Assembly (NCBI GenBank): GCA_017391665.1
Contig: JAFOXS010000208.1
Coordinates: 1-6,026 of the forward strand
DNA length: 6,026 bases
Reading direction: 5' to 3'
Source: Alistipes sp.
GTDB lineage: Bacteria; Bacteroidota; Bacteroidia; Bacteroidales; Rikenellaceae
Program-made: the position numbers and the translations under genes
Shown: piece after piece, positions 5,325 to 6,026 of the stretch
How positions within the stretch are numbered: the stretch's first letter is position 1
Layout: each line of letters starts with the position of its first letter
The notes under the pieces: generated by a model
What the model was told of the DNA's origin: nothing
The model's database searches: none
Seen by the model: only the letters and a program-made list of their open reading frames with translations

Positions 5325-6026
5325 CTACAATTTATAGCGTAGTGTTCGCTCGGGCTGTATGCCTGCCACCACCACCGAGGGCAGAAGCATAACCACAATG
5401 GCCACCGCAAAGGCGCCCACGTTGAGCCAGAGCCACCACCAGCCAATATCTATGGGCAGCACCGAGAGCATATATCCCGTAGGATCGAGCCTGATGACCT
5501 GCCACTGCCACTGCACCAGCGCCAGCACACCGCCGACAAGGTTGCCCCACACCGCACCACGCACAAAAATCAGCGCTGCACGATAGAGGAATATGCGCCT
5601 GATGGCTGCCGTACGCAATCCCAGAGCCTTCAGCGCACCAATCATGCCTATGCGGTCGAAGACCATGATGAGCATTGCCGCCGCCATATTAAAAAGCAGC
5701 ACCACCATCATGATGATAACCACGGCACGTGCTATGACCGTATGTGCCTGCATCCAGTCGAAGATGACGGGGTGTCGCATCCGTAGCGTTGCCGCCAGTG
5801 TCGATACGAAGCCTTCATCCTGGCCTGCCTGCAGAAAGATCTCCTCATCCAGAGCTGCCGCCACATCGCCCAGCTGATAGCCATCTGCAATGGCCACATC
5901 GTAGCCCGACACACGATCGTCGGCAATGGCCACCTCGCGTCGTACGTCGCGCTCATCACACAGGGCCACCACGCGGTCCATCTCCTCGAAGCCTGTGTGA
6001 TAGAGCCCCACCACTCGGAAGGCATC
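5325..6026 (-). CDS. ABC transporter permease, FtsX/LolC-E-like, C-terminal part (5' end outside the window)
   Basis: The frame is open through the window edge, so this is the last 233 residues of a longer protein (family members are about 400 residues). It begins DAFRVVGLYHTGFEEMD, which matches the periplasmic domain of lipoprotein-releasing permeases (FxVxGxFxTGxxExD). The FtsX domain follows, with three membrane segments at about 97-125, 147-173 and 195-217 of the fragment. Between the first two is the cytoplasmic coupling element RIGMIGALKALGLRTAAIRRIF, expected to contact the ATPase subunit. The end, QPERTLRYKL, matches the usual SxIxPxxxLRxE-type tail. The likely role is ATP-driven extraction of lipoproteins or another substrate from the inner membrane with a LolD-like ATPase, which is not in the window. 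A GTG at 6014 should not be taken as the start, because homologous sequence continues before it. It is first of the packed block seen here. Confidence 0.9.
   Translation of the reverse strand, partial: DAFRVVGLYHTGFEEMDRVVALCDERDVRREVAIADDRVSGYDVAIADGYQLGDVAAALDEEIFLQAGQDEGFVSTLAATLRMRHPVIFDWMQAHTVIARAVVIIMMVVLLFNMAAAMLIMVFDRIGMIGALKALGLRTAAIRRIFLYRAALIFVRGAVWGNLVGGVLALVQWQWQVIRLDPTGYMLSVLPIDIGWWWLWLNVGAFAVAIVVMLLPSVVVAGIQPERTLRYKL

Noticed and set aside
4863..5342. A 159-codon plus-strand frame opposite ubiE
   Set aside because: The minus-strand frame carries both UbiE signatures and the SAM motif. The plus-strand translation is His/Thr/Arg-rich without any family pattern.
5325..6014. Reading GTG at 6014 as the start of a complete 229-residue permease
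   Set aside because: The frame stays open to the window edge and the preceding codons (DAFR) match the family, so the gene is cut by the window and not short.
1..6026. Mobile element, CRISPR array, tRNA/rRNA or defence system
   Set aside because: No transposase, integrase, short regularly spaced repeats, RNA gene or defence-related domain was recognised on either strand.

Overview
The window looks like a dense chromosomal stretch from a member of the Bacteroidota, probably the order Bacteroidales. The grounds are: a menaquinone-type UbiE/MenG; a lipoprotein-releasing-type FtsX permease, a LEA-type-2 lipoprotein and a SPOR-domain secreted protein of the kind common in Bacteroidales; AT-rich leaders with mostly no Shine-Dalgarno sequence ahead of fairly GC-rich genes; and long same-strand gene runs. 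A moderately GC-rich genus such as Alistipes would fit, but the genus cannot be settled from the sequence alone.

Every supported gene is on the minus strand, so transcription runs from high to low coordinates. Block 1 (6026 to 3050) is five tightly packed genes: the C-terminal part of an ABC-transporter permease (cut by the window edge), ubiE/menG, a small LEA-type-2 lipoprotein, a small secreted SPOR-domain protein, and a hexapeptide-repeat sugar O-acetyltransferase. Gaps are 3, 2 and 10 nt, and the last pair overlaps by 8 nt. A 98-nt gap (3049 to 2952) follows, the largest in the window. It holds an inverted repeat and an 11-codon mini-ORF whose stop overlaps the next start. Block 2 (2951 to 1) is a HAD-IIA phosphatase, two tandem paralogous calcium/sodium antiporters, and the first 43 residues of a lipoprotein, with gaps of 11, 26 and 34 nt.

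The genes do not form one recognisable pathway. Three of the five in block 1 act in or through the cell envelope (permease, lipoprotein, secreted SPOR protein), with respiratory quinone synthesis (menG) among them. Block 2 pairs a soluble phosphatase with inner-membrane cation exchange. The most notable signals are the recent-looking antiporter duplication, in which the ion-binding repeats are kept and the central loop has diverged, and the structured 98-nt gap. I see no RNA genes, CRISPR array, insertion sequence or phage gene, and no evidence for an undescribed multi-gene system; this is mainly ordinary core-genome content.
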